DNA of 64,000 bases from Campylobacter hepaticus (GTDB lineage Bacteria > Campylobacterota > Campylobacteria > Campylobacterales > Campylobacteraceae), in assembly GCF_001687475.2 (NCBI RefSeq), contig NZ_CP031611.1:744001-808000 (forward strand). Reading direction: 5' to 3'. Below, in pieces: positions 25,441 to 34,605 of the stretch. The position numbers and the translations under genes are program-made. The notes beneath the pieces are model-generated. The model did no database searches and was not told where the DNA came from. It saw nothing but the letters and a program-made list of their open reading frames with translations. Each line of letters begins with the position of its first letter. Positions within the stretch are counted from its first letter, which is position 1.

Positions 25441-26005
25441 TAAACTCCATAAAACCATAATAATTCACATAAGCATCTAAAACACTTTGAGCTTCTTTTT
25501 CTTCTCCCAAAGCCCTTTTAGCTTTTGCAAAAACCAACCAAGAATCTTGTTTTTCTTTATTTAATTCATTGGCTTTTAAAGCCCAAAATATTGACTTTTT
25601 ATAAGCTTTAATATCAAAATATTTATTTGCCAAATTCAAAGCCTTTTCATAACTTGGATTTTCATAAAAAGATTTACGCAAATGCGAAATATTTAAATTT
25701 CGTGAATTAATTTCTATCTTTTTCGTATTTTCTTCTTCTGTTTTTAATATTTGTGGCTTTAATCTTTCTTTAGCAATTTTATTTTTTTCTTGCAAAATTT
25801 GCGCCTTAGCAAGCTTTTGCTCTAAATTGATTTTATATTCTAGTGCTTTTAGATAAATATTTTTTTGCTGCTTATATTTTTGCAAAAACACAAAAAAACT
25901 CAACCCTATTATAAAAAATAAAATCACAAAAAATAAATATTTTAAATATTTTTTAAGCAAAAAATATTTATACCTAGCCTCTAGCTCATCAATTCTTTCT
26001 TGCAT
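25430..26005 (-). CDS. ctsX: Competence membrane protein CtsX
   Basis: A 191-residue protein required for transformation in C. jejuni (Cj1472c, ctsX). The N-terminal 20 residues are charged, a single membrane helix spans about 20-42 (YLFFVILFFIIGLSFFVFLQ), and a long lysine/glutamate coiled coil (about 45-115) faces the periplasm. The C-terminal 70 residues look like a TPR pair (YEKALNLANKYFDIKAYKKS, ELNKEKQDSWLVFAKAKRAL). It lies between ctsP (3 bp) and ctsE and may act like PilN/PilO-type linkers; that comparison is inference. Confidence 0.82.
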   Translation of the reverse strand: MQERIDELEARYKYFLLKKYLKYLFFVILFFIIGLSFFVFLQKYKQQKNIYLKALEYKINLEQKLAKAQILQEKNKIAKERLKPQILKTEEENTKKIEINSRNLNISHLRKSFYENPSYEKALNLANKYFDIKAYKKSIFWALKANELNKEKQDSWLVFAKAKRALGEEKEAQSVLDAYVNYYGFMEFNAR

Positions 26006-26008
26006 ATA

Positions 26009-26617
26009 CTACCTTAATAAACCGTTTTCTAAAGCACTAAGTTTTAAAATATATTCTTGAGTTTTATTTTTATCAAAATAAATATTAATCTCACAAAAAG
26101 TCTTTAAAGTCTTATCTAAATATCTTAAATTCCCCTTAGCAATTTTTTTTAAAATTTTAAGACATGATGTTGAAAAACTAAGCCCAAATTTTAATTTAAT
26201 ATAATCATCAAGTTCTTTAAGATCAGGTTTTTTAAGTTCAAAAGATGCGCTTAAACGACTTTTAAAATATTCTTTTTTAAAAAGATTTAAATACTTATGT
26301 GAAGCTAAAACAAAACTCATAGTATCACTATAAATTCTAATATTTTCTAACATATCGTGGTTATATTTTCCTACTTCATCTAAAATAATTAATTTTTGTC
26401 CTTTATGCTTTAAAAACTCTATTTTTTCTTTTAAAAAAATCTCATCTTTAAACATTTCATGAATAAAATCAATTTGATATTTTTTTGCTAATCTTTGCAA
26501 CAATACACTTTTTCCACACCCACTTTTTCCCCATAAAAAAATCAAAGCCCTATTATTTGATAAAATCTTATCCATTTGATGAAAAATTGCTTCTCTAAAA
26601 GGAATGATCTTATTCAT
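26009..26617 (-). CDS. ctsP: Competence nucleotide-binding protein CtsP
   Basis: A 202-residue P-loop protein. Walker A is GKSGCGKS (about residues 30-37), Walker B LIILDEVGKY (about 74-83), and the rest resembles a small DnaA/Hda-like AAA+ module with an arginine-rich helix (FKSRLSASFELKKPDLKELDDYIKLKFG). In C. jejuni CtsP is needed for DNA uptake. It overlaps ctsD by 8 bp. No membrane segment is seen, so recruitment to the membrane through CtsX is plausible. Confidence 0.85.
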   Translation of the reverse strand: MNKIIPFREAIFHQMDKILSNNRALIFLWGKSGCGKSVLLQRLAKKYQIDFIHEMFKDEIFLKEKIEFLKHKGQKLIILDEVGKYNHDMLENIRIYSDTMSFVLASHKYLNLFKKEYFKSRLSASFELKKPDLKELDDYIKLKFGLSFSTSCLKILKKIAKGNLRYLDKTLKTFCEINIYFDKNKTQEYILKLSALENGLLR

Positions 26618-28028
26618 AATATTTAAATCCTAAATCTTTAAGACTGGGTAAATGAGCATAATCAACTATACTCGGAGTGATGATAAAAACAATCTCAGTG
26701 GTATTAGAACGCACATTCTCACTCCTAAAAAGGGGTCCAAAAATAGGAAGTTTTGATAAAATATTTACAGCATTATTATCATTAGTTTTATCATGAGAAA
26801 TAAGTCCACCTAAAATCAAAGTTTGATTATTTTCCATACGCACTACACTAGAAAGCTTTTTTTGCACAGTATCAGGGGCAATGTTACGGGGTTCTTTTTG
26901 TCTTTTATTATCCTGTGGGTATTTAAAATCACTCAAACTTGGATTAATTCTTAATGTAATCTTACCATCATCAGAAATCTCAGGCAAGATATTAAGCAAA
27001 ATACCTATAAAAACTGAATAATTATTATAACTTTCACTAATAATTACACCATTTTCATTCCCTTTAGAACTTTCTTTAACTTGATAATTTATGGTATCTC
27101 CTACAGAAATAATTGCTTGTTGATTGTTTAAAGCCATAAGTTTTGGATTAGAAAGCACACTGGTTTTACCATTTTGAGAAAGAAAATTAATAACAGAATC
27201 AAAATTTAAATTTGCCCTTAAACCTAAATTTTTAACAAAACCCTGACCATTTTGAATTTGTATAAAAGAATTTTCATTCTTACTTGTTTGAGAATGAAAA
27301 TCTATATTAAAATTTTGCCAATTAATCCCGCTAGAATGACTTTGATTAAGATTAACAGCAAGTATACTCACATCAATAATAACTTGTTTTTTAAGACGAT
27401 TTTCTAATTTTTGTAAATAATTTTTAACACTTTGAAGTTGTGAATTTGTCCCCGTAACGATAATAAGACCTGCATTAGAATTGATGATTGGGGGTTTAAA
27501 CTCATAATTTTCATGAGAATTTTTCAATAATGTAGTAATCTCTTTTTCTATATTTTGCCAAAAATCAAATTTCTCCATACTTTTAATCATATTATCTTCC
27601 ATATCATTAAAACCTCCCCCATATTCACTTTGTCTTGGTTTTGAATCTACAGAAGCTTTAGTAATGCTTTGACCCTCTCTAACAGAAGTAATATAACTTA
27701 TTTTAAAAATCTTTGTATCTATACCTACAATTCTTAAAATTTTTCCATCAAAATCATAATCAAGATCATGTTCCTTAATGAAAAAATTAAAAATTTCATC
27801 AAGACTCATTTGATGGATATTAACAGAATTTTGGAGATTTTCTAGTTTTGCTTTAGCAATTTTATCCTTAACAATAATGCTAAAAGAACAATATCTTGCT
27901 AATTCATCAAGACTTTCTTGTATGCTTACTTTCTCATTAATGCTAATATCAAAAAGGCGTTTTTGACAATCTATTGCAAAAAGATGATGACAACAAAACA
28001 AACAACTAATTAATACTAATCTTACCAT
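26610..28028 (-). CDS. ctsD: Competence secretin CtsD
   Basis: Outer-membrane secretin of the DNA-uptake system. A 17-18 residue signal peptide (MVRLVLISCLFCCHHLFA) precedes N-terminal STN/N0-like and N1 domains (about 25-215), then the secretin domain from KKQVIIDVSILAVNL to the end with the signatures VLSNPKLMALNNQQAIISVG and VVRMENNQTLILGGLISHD. At 472 residues it is at the small end of the family. It overlaps the end of ctsR by 23 bp. Confidence 0.94.
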   Translation of the reverse strand: MVRLVLISCLFCCHHLFAIDCQKRLFDISINEKVSIQESLDELARYCSFSIIVKDKIAKAKLENLQNSVNIHQMSLDEIFNFFIKEHDLDYDFDGKILRIVGIDTKIFKISYITSVREGQSITKASVDSKPRQSEYGGGFNDMEDNMIKSMEKFDFWQNIEKEITTLLKNSHENYEFKPPIINSNAGLIIVTGTNSQLQSVKNYLQKLENRLKKQVIIDVSILAVNLNQSHSSGINWQNFNIDFHSQTSKNENSFIQIQNGQGFVKNLGLRANLNFDSVINFLSQNGKTSVLSNPKLMALNNQQAIISVGDTINYQVKESSKGNENGVIISESYNNYSVFIGILLNILPEISDDGKITLRINPSLSDFKYPQDNKRQKEPRNIAPDTVQKKLSSVVRMENNQTLILGGLISHDKTNDNNAVNILSKLPIFGPLFRSENVRSNTTEIVFIITPSIVDYAHLPSLKDLGFKYYE

Positions 28029-28326
28029 TTTTATTTATTGGAATAACAAATTCTAAATTATCATATTGTATTTTAATTTCTTGAGTATCTATCTTGCTAA
28101 TGATAGCTTCATCAATACTATCACCTTTTTTATACCATTTATCATCTATTTTTACTCTATCAAACATGATAGCACTAATTTTAATTGCTTGTAATTTTTC
28201 AAAAGTGGGGTTTATGAAGGGATTTTGAAGCTTAAGAAAATCTGTATATTTTTTCTTATCTTCAAAATCATTTTGTGCTATTAAAAAGCTAAAAAATAAG
28301 ATTGTACTAAAAATATATTTTATCAG
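28006..28326 (-). CDS. ctsR: Competence periplasmic protein CtsR, predicted CTG start
   Basis: A 106-residue frame, initiator-IKYIFSTILFFSFLIAQNDFE..., with an N-terminal signal peptide (about 17 residues) and a small beta-rich domain. It matches the position of ctsR (Cj1475c), needed for transformation. No ATG, GTG or TTG opens the frame before codon 54 (an internal ATG that would remove the signal peptide and half the protein). The codon at the expected start is CTG at 28326-28324, preceded by GAGG at 7 bases and overlapping the por stop codon as CTGA, where related coupled genes have ATGA. Either CTG is used, translation re-initiates poorly, or the base is an error. Confidence 0.75.
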   Translation of the reverse strand: MIKYIFSTILFFSFLIAQNDFEDKKKYTDFLKLQNPFINPTFEKLQAIKISAIMFDRVKIDDKWYKKGDSIDEAIISKIDTQEIKIQYDNLEFVIPINKNGKISIN

Positions 28327-31300
28327 TTTTCAACCTCATTACTATAATCAGCCATAGCAATACGCTTAAGTTGTCTATAGCGACGTTGAGCATCTTTTTT
28401 ATTGCGATCAAAAAGTTCAGCAGCATGCTTAGGATTTGACTTTTTCAAAGAATTATAACGCACTTCATTCATTAAAAACTGCTCATATAAATCCCAATCA
28501 GGCTCTTTTCCTGTCAAAGTTAAAGGATTTTTGCCTTGTTCTTCTAAACGAGGATCAAAAGTATAAAGAGGCCAATAACCACATTTTGTAGCAAGCTCAC
28601 CTTGCTCTCCTGAATAACCAAGTCCTCCTTTAATACCATGCGCTATACAAGGTGAATAACAAATCACCAAAGATGGTCCATCATAGGCTTCAGCTGCAGT
28701 AATAGCTTTAATAAGATGAGTATAATTTGCTGTTGAATTAACCTGGGCCACAAAAATATAACCATAAGTCATAGCAATTTGCCCTAAATCTTTTTTCTGT
28801 ATAGGCTTACCCGCTGCTGCAAACTGTGCTACTGCTCCTGTTCTAGAAGATTTTGAGCTTTGACCGCCTGTATTAGAATAAACTTCTGTATCAAGTACTA
28901 AAATATTAACATTTTCTCCACTTGCTAAAACATGATCAAGCCCGCCATAACCAATATCATAAGCCCAACCATCTCCACCAAAAATCCAGTGAGATTTTTT
29001 ACTTAAGTATTGCTTAAGTTCTAATATATCTTGAACAGCTTTGATATTTTTATTTTGTTCTAAAATAGGAATCATTTTATCTTTAATTTCAACTGAAAGA
29101 GCACCATTGTCTTTATTAGCAATCCAATCTTTAAAAAGAGCACTTAAAGCATTTGGTACTTCTTGCATATTTTCATTCATGATATTTTCTATACGATTTC
29201 TGGTATTTTCAGTAGCAATTTTCATACCCAAACCAAATTCTGCATTATCTTCAAAAAGTGAATTACCCCAAGCAGGACCGTGTCCGTTTTTTACACTTTT
29301 TCTATAAGGAGTTGAAGGTGCAGAACCGCCATAAATAGAACTACAACCTGTTGCATTAGCCACTATCATCCTCTCACCAAACAATCTTGTAATTAAAGTG
29401 ATATAAGGAGTTTCTCCACAACCTGGACAAGCACCATGAAATTCAAATAAAGGCTGAGCAAATTGTGCTCCTTTAGTACTTTCTTTATTTAAAATATCAT
29501 CTTTATAAGTGATTTCTTTAAACAAATAATCAGCATTTTCTTGTTCACCAAAATCTATCTCTTCTTGAAGCGGAACCATAACTAAAGATTTTTCTTTAGT
29601 AGGACATTCATGCACACAAAGCTCACATCCTGTACAATCAAGCGGAGAAACTTGAATTTTAAAGCTTAATTTCTCTCCCTTAGTTCCCTTAGCCTCTAAA
29701 GCATGTTCTTTTACTCCATGAGGTGCTTTTGACATTTCATCATCATTGATCAAAAATGGTCGAATAACTGCATGAGGACAAACAGAAGCGCATTGATTAC
29801 ATTGAATACAATTTGCCTCTATCCATCTTGGAACCATAACTCCAACACCACGCTTTTCATACTCAGTAGTACCGTGTTCAAAACTTCCATCTTCATAACC
29901 TAAAAATGCAGAAACAGGTAAATCATCACCTTTAGCAGCATTCATAGGTTTAACTATCTTTTCAACAAATTCAGTACCTTTATAATTGTTAATTTGTTCT
30001 TTTTCTTTAATTTCTAAATTTTTCCAATTTGGATCCACTTCAACTTTAACAAGTCCATCAGCACCCATATCAATAGCTTTATAATTCATCTCAACTATAG
30101 CATCACCTTTTTTGCTATAAGATTTATAAGCTAATTCTTTCATAAATTTTTGTGCATCTTCATAAGGAATAATATTTGCAAGTTTAAAAAAGGCTGATTG
30201 CATGATAGTATTAGTACGATTACCCAAACCTATATCACGAGCTAATTTAGTTGCATTAATAATATAAAAATTAATCTCTTTTTGAGCTAAAGTTTTTTTA
30301 ACATCATCAGGCAATTGTCTTATAGTTTCTTCTGTATTCCAAATACTATTTAAAAGAAAGGTCCCGCCTTTGCGAATTCCTGCTAAAACATCATAAATTT
30401 CAAGATAAGCTGCAACAGAACAAGCTATAAAATGTGGGGTAGAAACAAGATAAGTTGAACGAATAGGCTTTTTAGAAAAACGCAAATGGCTTCTTGTATA
30501 ACCACCTGATTTTTTAGAATCATAAGCAAAATAAGCTTGAGCATAAAAATCTGTCTTATCACCAATAATTTTAATAGAATTTTTATTAGCCCCTACAGTT
30601 CCATCTGCACCAAGTCCATAAAACAAACATTCTATAGTACTTTCATCACTGAGTGAAATTTTTTCTCCTGTGTTTAATGAAGTATGAGTTACATCATCAA
30701 CAATACCTACTGTAAAGCCATCTTTTGGTTTATCAAGCTTAAGATTTTCAAATACAGCTATCATTTGAGCAGGATCAACATCTTTTGAAGAAAGTCCATA
30801 TCTTCCTCCCACAATAATAGGGCAATTTTCTTTTCCATAAAAGGCTGATTTTACATCAAGATAAAGAGGCTCTCCAAGACTTCCTGGTTCTTTAGTTCTA
30901 TCTAAAACGGCAATCTTTTGTACAGATTTTGGCATAACATCAAAAAAATATTTTAAACTAAATGGACGGTAAAGATAAACTTTTAAAATTCCTACTCTTT
31001 CACCCTTTGTATTAAGATAATCAACCACTTCTTCAAGCGCTTGAGTTACAGATCCCATAGCCACAATAACACGATCAGGTTCACTATGACCATAATACAC
31101 AAAAGGTTTATACTCTCTACCTGTAATTTTTGAAATCTCTTGCATATATTCATTAACAACATCAGGTAAGGCATCATAAAAGCGATTACTTACTTCCCTG
31201 GTTTGAAAATAAATATCATCATTTTGTGCTGTTCCGCGTGTTTTTGGATTTTCTGGATTTAAAGCATTGTTTCTAAATTCAAGCAAAGCTTCTCTGTCTA

Positions 31301-31883
31301 ATAATCTATCAAAGTGTGCATAATCCATCACTTCAATTTTTTGTATCTCATGAGAAGTTCTAAAACCATCAAAAAAATGTAAAAATGGTACTCTTCCTTT
31401 AATAGCAGCTAAATGTGCTATACCAGCTAAATCCATAGTCTCTTGCACTGAATGAGAACAAAGCATAGCAAAACCTATTTGTCTTGCTGCATAAATATCT
31501 TGATGATCGCCAAAAATAGATAAAGCTTGAGCTGCTAAAGAACGTGCTGCTACATGGATAACACAGGGTAAAAGCTGTCCTGCAATTTTATACATATTAG
31601 GAATTTTAAGCAACAATCCCTGAGAGGCTGTATAAGTTGTAGTTAAAGATCCTGCTTGCAATGATCCATGTACACTTCCTGCAGCACCTGCTTCACTTTG
31701 CATTTCTACAATCTTTACTGGAACTCCAAAAAGATTTTTCTTTCCTGCAGCTGCCCACATATCAGTATAATCAGCCATAGGAGAACTAGGTGTAATAGGA
31801 TAAATTCCAGCGACTTCGGTAAAAGCATATGCAGCGTATGCAGCAGCCTCATTTCCATCCATAGTTTTCATAATTTTATCCAT
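28323..31883 (-). CDS. por: Pyruvate:flavodoxin/ferredoxin oxidoreductase
   Basis: Oxidatively decarboxylates pyruvate to acetyl-CoA, reducing flavodoxin or ferredoxin; the single-chain form replaces pyruvate dehydrogenase in Campylobacter. The start at 31883 (MDKIMKTMDGNEAAAYAAYA) follows GGAAGG at 5 bases and gives 1186 residues. Order of domains: pyruvate-binding alpha domain (GIYPITPSSPM), gamma domain, two [4Fe-4S] clusters (CIQCNQCASVCP, CTGCELCVHECP), then the ThDP domain with a third cluster (CPGCGE) and GDGWAYDIGYGG. Its stop overlaps the predicted ctsR start, tying competence genes to it. Confidence 0.96.
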   Translation of the reverse strand: MDKIMKTMDGNEAAAYAAYAFTEVAGIYPITPSSPMADYTDMWAAAGKKNLFGVPVKIVEMQSEAGAAGSVHGSLQAGSLTTTYTASQGLLLKIPNMYKIAGQLLPCVIHVAARSLAAQALSIFGDHQDIYAARQIGFAMLCSHSVQETMDLAGIAHLAAIKGRVPFLHFFDGFRTSHEIQKIEVMDYAHFDRLLDREALLEFRNNALNPENPKTRGTAQNDDIYFQTREVSNRFYDALPDVVNEYMQEISKITGREYKPFVYYGHSEPDRVIVAMGSVTQALEEVVDYLNTKGERVGILKVYLYRPFSLKYFFDVMPKSVQKIAVLDRTKEPGSLGEPLYLDVKSAFYGKENCPIIVGGRYGLSSKDVDPAQMIAVFENLKLDKPKDGFTVGIVDDVTHTSLNTGEKISLSDESTIECLFYGLGADGTVGANKNSIKIIGDKTDFYAQAYFAYDSKKSGGYTRSHLRFSKKPIRSTYLVSTPHFIACSVAAYLEIYDVLAGIRKGGTFLLNSIWNTEETIRQLPDDVKKTLAQKEINFYIINATKLARDIGLGNRTNTIMQSAFFKLANIIPYEDAQKFMKELAYKSYSKKGDAIVEMNYKAIDMGADGLVKVEVDPNWKNLEIKEKEQINNYKGTEFVEKIVKPMNAAKGDDLPVSAFLGYEDGSFEHGTTEYEKRGVGVMVPRWIEANCIQCNQCASVCPHAVIRPFLINDDEMSKAPHGVKEHALEAKGTKGEKLSFKIQVSPLDCTGCELCVHECPTKEKSLVMVPLQEEIDFGEQENADYLFKEITYKDDILNKESTKGAQFAQPLFEFHGACPGCGETPYITLITRLFGERMIVANATGCSSIYGGSAPSTPYRKSVKNGHGPAWGNSLFEDNAEFGLGMKIATENTRNRIENIMNENMQEVPNALSALFKDWIANKDNGALSVEIKDKMIPILEQNKNIKAVQDILELKQYLSKKSHWIFGGDGWAYDIGYGGLDHVLASGENVNILVLDTEVYSNTGGQSSKSSRTGAVAQFAAAGKPIQKKDLGQIAMTYGYIFVAQVNSTANYTHLIKAITAAEAYDGPSLVICYSPCIAHGIKGGLGYSGEQGELATKCGYWPLYTFDPRLEEQGKNPLTLTGKEPDWDLYEQFLMNEVRYNSLKKSNPKHAAELFDRNKKDAQRRYRQLKRIAMADYSNEVEN

Positions 31884-31967
31884 TGAGACCTTCCTTAAAT
31901 TAATATTTTTAGCCATCAATTTACAATAAATTCTCTTAAAAGGCGTTTAACAAAAATTGAAATTGAT

Positions 31968-32612
31968 TTAATCTTTTATAGATTTTATATACTTTATAGC
32001 CTCATATGCACTTGAAAATACTTTAGAATAAGCTTTTAATTCATCGTTTTTACCATAACCACAACTTAAAGCAAGTGGAGTAATATTTGCAGCTATTGCA
32101 GCTTGAATATCTAATAGAGTATCACCTATCATATAAGCATTTTTTTGAGTTTTATTTAATCTTTTTAAGGCTAAAATAATAGGTTCAGCATGAGGTTTTG
32201 GATGGGTAACATCTTCTAGACTAATTAAAACTTTAAAATAAGGTTTAATACCTAAATACTCAAGTAAAATCGGGGTAAATCTACCGCCTTTTGTTGTAAC
32301 AATACCCAAATCTGCCATCTCATATGCAAGTTCTAAACCTTGTTTGACTTTAGGCAATAAAGCAGTTTGCTCTAAATAAATTTGTTTATAAACTTCAGCA
32401 TAAGCTAAAACAAAGTCCTTACTTAAATGAGTTTCATGCTTATAAAGCATTTTAAACATTTCTTCTAAGGGATAACCTATGAGATTTTTAATTTCTTCAT
32501 TATTTTTAGAATGTAAACCAAGGGTTTTTAAAGCCCCTTGGAAAGAATTTAATATAGCATTTGTAGAATCAATTAAAGTACCATCTAAATCAAATAAAAT
32601 AGTTTTATGCAT
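31968..32612 (-). CDS. HAD-superfamily phosphatase (phosphoglycolate phosphatase-like)
   Basis: A 214-residue hydrolase with motif I FDLDGTLIDS (residues 6-15), motif II in GIVTTKGG (threonine), motif III lysine in THPKPHAEP and motif IV GDTLLDIQAA. The cap of the Gph/PGP subfamily lies at about 15-85. Substrate cannot be read from sequence; phosphoglycolate or other small phosphate monoesters are likely. Its start overlaps the cadF stop by one base, and the same pair (Cj1478c-Cj1477c) occurs in C. jejuni, so it is co-transcribed with the adhesin. Confidence 0.87.
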   Translation of the reverse strand: MHKTILFDLDGTLIDSTNAILNSFQGALKTLGLHSKNNEEIKNLIGYPLEEMFKMLYKHETHLSKDFVLAYAEVYKQIYLEQTALLPKVKQGLELAYEMADLGIVTTKGGRFTPILLEYLGIKPYFKVLISLEDVTHPKPHAEPIILALKRLNKTQKNAYMIGDTLLDIQAAIAANITPLALSCGYGKNDELKAYSKVFSSAYEAIKYIKSIKD

Positions 32613-33580
32613 TATCTTAAAATAAATTTAGCATCCACTCTTCTATTATCTGCTCTACCTTCTTTAGTATCATTACTTGAGCGTGGATTATCTTGACCAT
32701 AGCCTACAGTTTGAATACGGCTTTTATCTACACCATATTTTTCAAGCTCTTGAGCAACACTTTTAGCACGTCTTTCAGAAAGCTTTTGATTGTAAGCTCT
32801 TGAACCTATATTATCAGTATGACCTTCAAGGATTGTATCATATCTTTGATTTTCATCTAAAATTTGGGCAATCTCTTTGATTTTTTCTTGGAAAGTTGGA
32901 TTAATAGTAGTTTTATCAAAAGCAAAATGTCCTTCTAAAGAAATAGTTTTTTCACAACCATTTTCATCTAATAAAGCACCTTCTCTTGGTTCAACAAGAC
33001 ATTTTACCTCAGAACTATGATCATGAACTTCTTCTTGTGCAACTTCTTCTTTTTTTCCACCAAAACCAAAACTAATACCTAAGGTTGAAACCCAGTTATG
33101 ATTTGCACGGTTAAAATTGATTTGATCTCTAGTTTCAAGTCTTAAAGCCAAAGAATCACTAAGACGGAATTTCACGCCTGCTCCATAATGTCCAAAACCA
33201 CCGCTTTTATTGGCATGTTCAGCATGTGTAAAACTCTCATAACCCCCACCTACTATGCCATAAAAATAAAATTTCTCACCCAAATCTATACCCTTAATAG
33301 CACTTAAATAAGTTCTTGTAATATCTGTGGTTTTATTTGTGATTTTATTTGCTTGTTTATATTTAACATCAGAATAGTGCTCTAAACCAAATTCTAATTG
33401 ATCTAACCAAAAATCATCAAAATGATATCCAAGTCTAACACCTGGTGCATAACGATTTTTCATGTCTATATTACCTTCAAAATAATTATAATTTAAAGCT
33501 GGAGTAATCTCAAATTTCACATTGTTATCTGCACCAAATAAAACACTAGCTAAGCCTAAACACAACAATAACTTTTTCAT
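32612..33580 (-). CDS. cadF: Fibronectin-binding outer membrane protein CadF
   Basis: OmpA-type adhesin binding host fibronectin. A signal peptide ([16 protein letters not shown]) is followed by an eight-stranded barrel (about 20-178), a short linker with acidic and His residues, and a C-terminal OmpA-like peptidoglycan-binding domain ([20 protein letters not shown]). The fibronectin motif FRLS is at 138-141. Compared with C. jejuni CadF as I recall it, the loop before [14 protein letters not shown] carries four extra residues and the linker differs, giving 322 residues. The upstream gap to rpsI has a possible -10 (TATACT, 33628-33633). Confidence 0.95.
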   Translation of the reverse strand: MKKLLLCLGLASVLFGADNNVKFEITPALNYNYFEGNIDMKNRYAPGVRLGYHFDDFWLDQLEFGLEHYSDVKYKQANKITNKTTDITRTYLSAIKGIDLGEKFYFYGIVGGGYESFTHAEHANKSGGFGHYGAGVKFRLSDSLALRLETRDQINFNRANHNWVSTLGISFGFGGKKEEVAQEEVHDHSSEVKCLVEPREGALLDENGCEKTISLEGHFAFDKTTINPTFQEKIKEIAQILDENQRYDTILEGHTDNIGSRAYNQKLSERRAKSVAQELEKYGVDKSRIQTVGYGQDNPRSSNDTKEGRADNRRVDAKFILR

Positions 33581-33679
33581 AAGAAACCTTTCATTATTTT
33601 TGATAAATTAAAAATTCTGATTTTAAAAGTATATCATAGAATATAAAAAATAAAGAATGAAATTGATAAAAAATATAAA

Positions 33680-33698
33680 AGGTGGATATAAACCACCT
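33680..33698 (-). terminator. Intrinsic terminator of rplM-rpsI
   Basis: On the minus strand AGGTGG and CCACCT pair across a 7-nt loop, followed by TTTTATATTTTTT, starting 6 bp after the rpsI stop. Confidence 0.8.
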
Positions 33699-33704
33699 AA
33701 AAAA

Positions 33705-34094
33705 TTAACGTTTAGAAAACTGAGGGCTTCTTCTTGCTTTACGACGTCCATATTTTTTACGTTCAACTGTTCTACTATCTCTAGTAAGAAGTCCTTTAGG
33801 TTTTAATAAAGCCCTAAAATCTGCATCCATAGCTGCTAAAGCCTTAGAAATACCATGTCTTAAAGCTTCAGCTTGAGCACTATAACCACCGCCTAAAGTT
33901 GTTGCTTTAATATCCATAGAAGTTTCTTGCTTAGTCACAAGTAAAGGCTGAACCACTTTCAGCTTAATAGCCTCATGTCCGCCAAGCCAAGTGTTTAAAT
34001 CAACACCATTAACACTAATTTTACCGCTACCTGGTTTTACCCATACTTTTGCAATAGCAGTTTTTCTTTTACCTGTTGCATATATTGTTGCCAT
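33705..34094 (-). CDS. rpsI: 30S ribosomal protein S9
   Basis: A 129-residue S9 with the N-terminal [19 protein letters not shown], the conserved [20 protein letters not shown] segment and the basic tail ending RRSPQFSKR that reaches the P-site tRNA. It follows rplM by 2 bp, the universal bacterial order, and is followed by a terminator. Confidence 0.98.
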   Translation of the reverse strand: MATIYATGKRKTAIAKVWVKPGSGKISVNGVDLNTWLGGHEAIKLKVVQPLLVTKQETSMDIKATTLGGGYSAQAEALRHGISKALAAMDADFRALLKPKGLLTRDSRTVERKKYGRRKARRSPQFSKR

Positions 34095-34096
34095 AA

Positions 34097-34522
34097 TTAT
34101 TTTCCTTCTTTAGCAATTTGTGCAGTATGCGGATGTTCACTACCCGCATAAATCTTTAATTTTTTAAGCATTGCTCTGCCCAAATTCGTTTTAGGAAGCA
34201 TACCTCTAACCGCTAATTTATATAATTTTACAGGATTTTTTTCTAGCAAATCACCAAATTTTTCACTTTTTACACTTCCAAAATATCCTGAATGCCTATG
34301 ATAAAGTTTATCTTCTGCCTTATTAGCACCTGTAAATACGGCTTTTGAAGCATTAATAATAATTACATAATCACCACAATCTACATTTGGAGTAAAACAA
34401 GCTTTATTTTTACCCCTTAAAATTGTTGCTACTTCAGTTAAAAGACGACCAAAGCGTTTACCTTCTGCGTCTAAAACAATCCATTCTCGTTTTACTTCGT
34501 TTGGCTTTGTTATCTTTGTCAT
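34097..34522 (-). CDS. rplM: 50S ribosomal protein L13
   Basis: I start the gene at 34522 ([21 protein letters not shown]), 141 residues, preceded by AAGG at 8 bases; a TTG six codons upstream is less likely. The family core [29 protein letters not shown] and [13 protein letters not shown] is intact. A -10-like TATACA is at 34557-34562 on the minus strand. It is co-transcribed with rpsI. Confidence 0.97.
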   Translation of the reverse strand: MTKITKPNEVKREWIVLDAEGKRFGRLLTEVATILRGKNKACFTPNVDCGDYVIIINASKAVFTGANKAEDKLYHRHSGYFGSVKSEKFGDLLEKNPVKLYKLAVRGMLPKTNLGRAMLKKLKIYAGSEHPHTAQIAKEGK

Positions 34523-34605
34523 ATTTTTTACCTTTGCCAAAAATTTAAAATGTGATTGTATAAAAAATAGTATTAATTTTTACTTAATTTAAGAAAAAAT
34601 AAAGC

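Noticed and set aside
31884-31919. Longer N-terminus of the pyruvate oxidoreductase
   Set aside because: The ATG at 31883 has a strong ribosome site (GGAAGG) and gives the usual 1186 residues.
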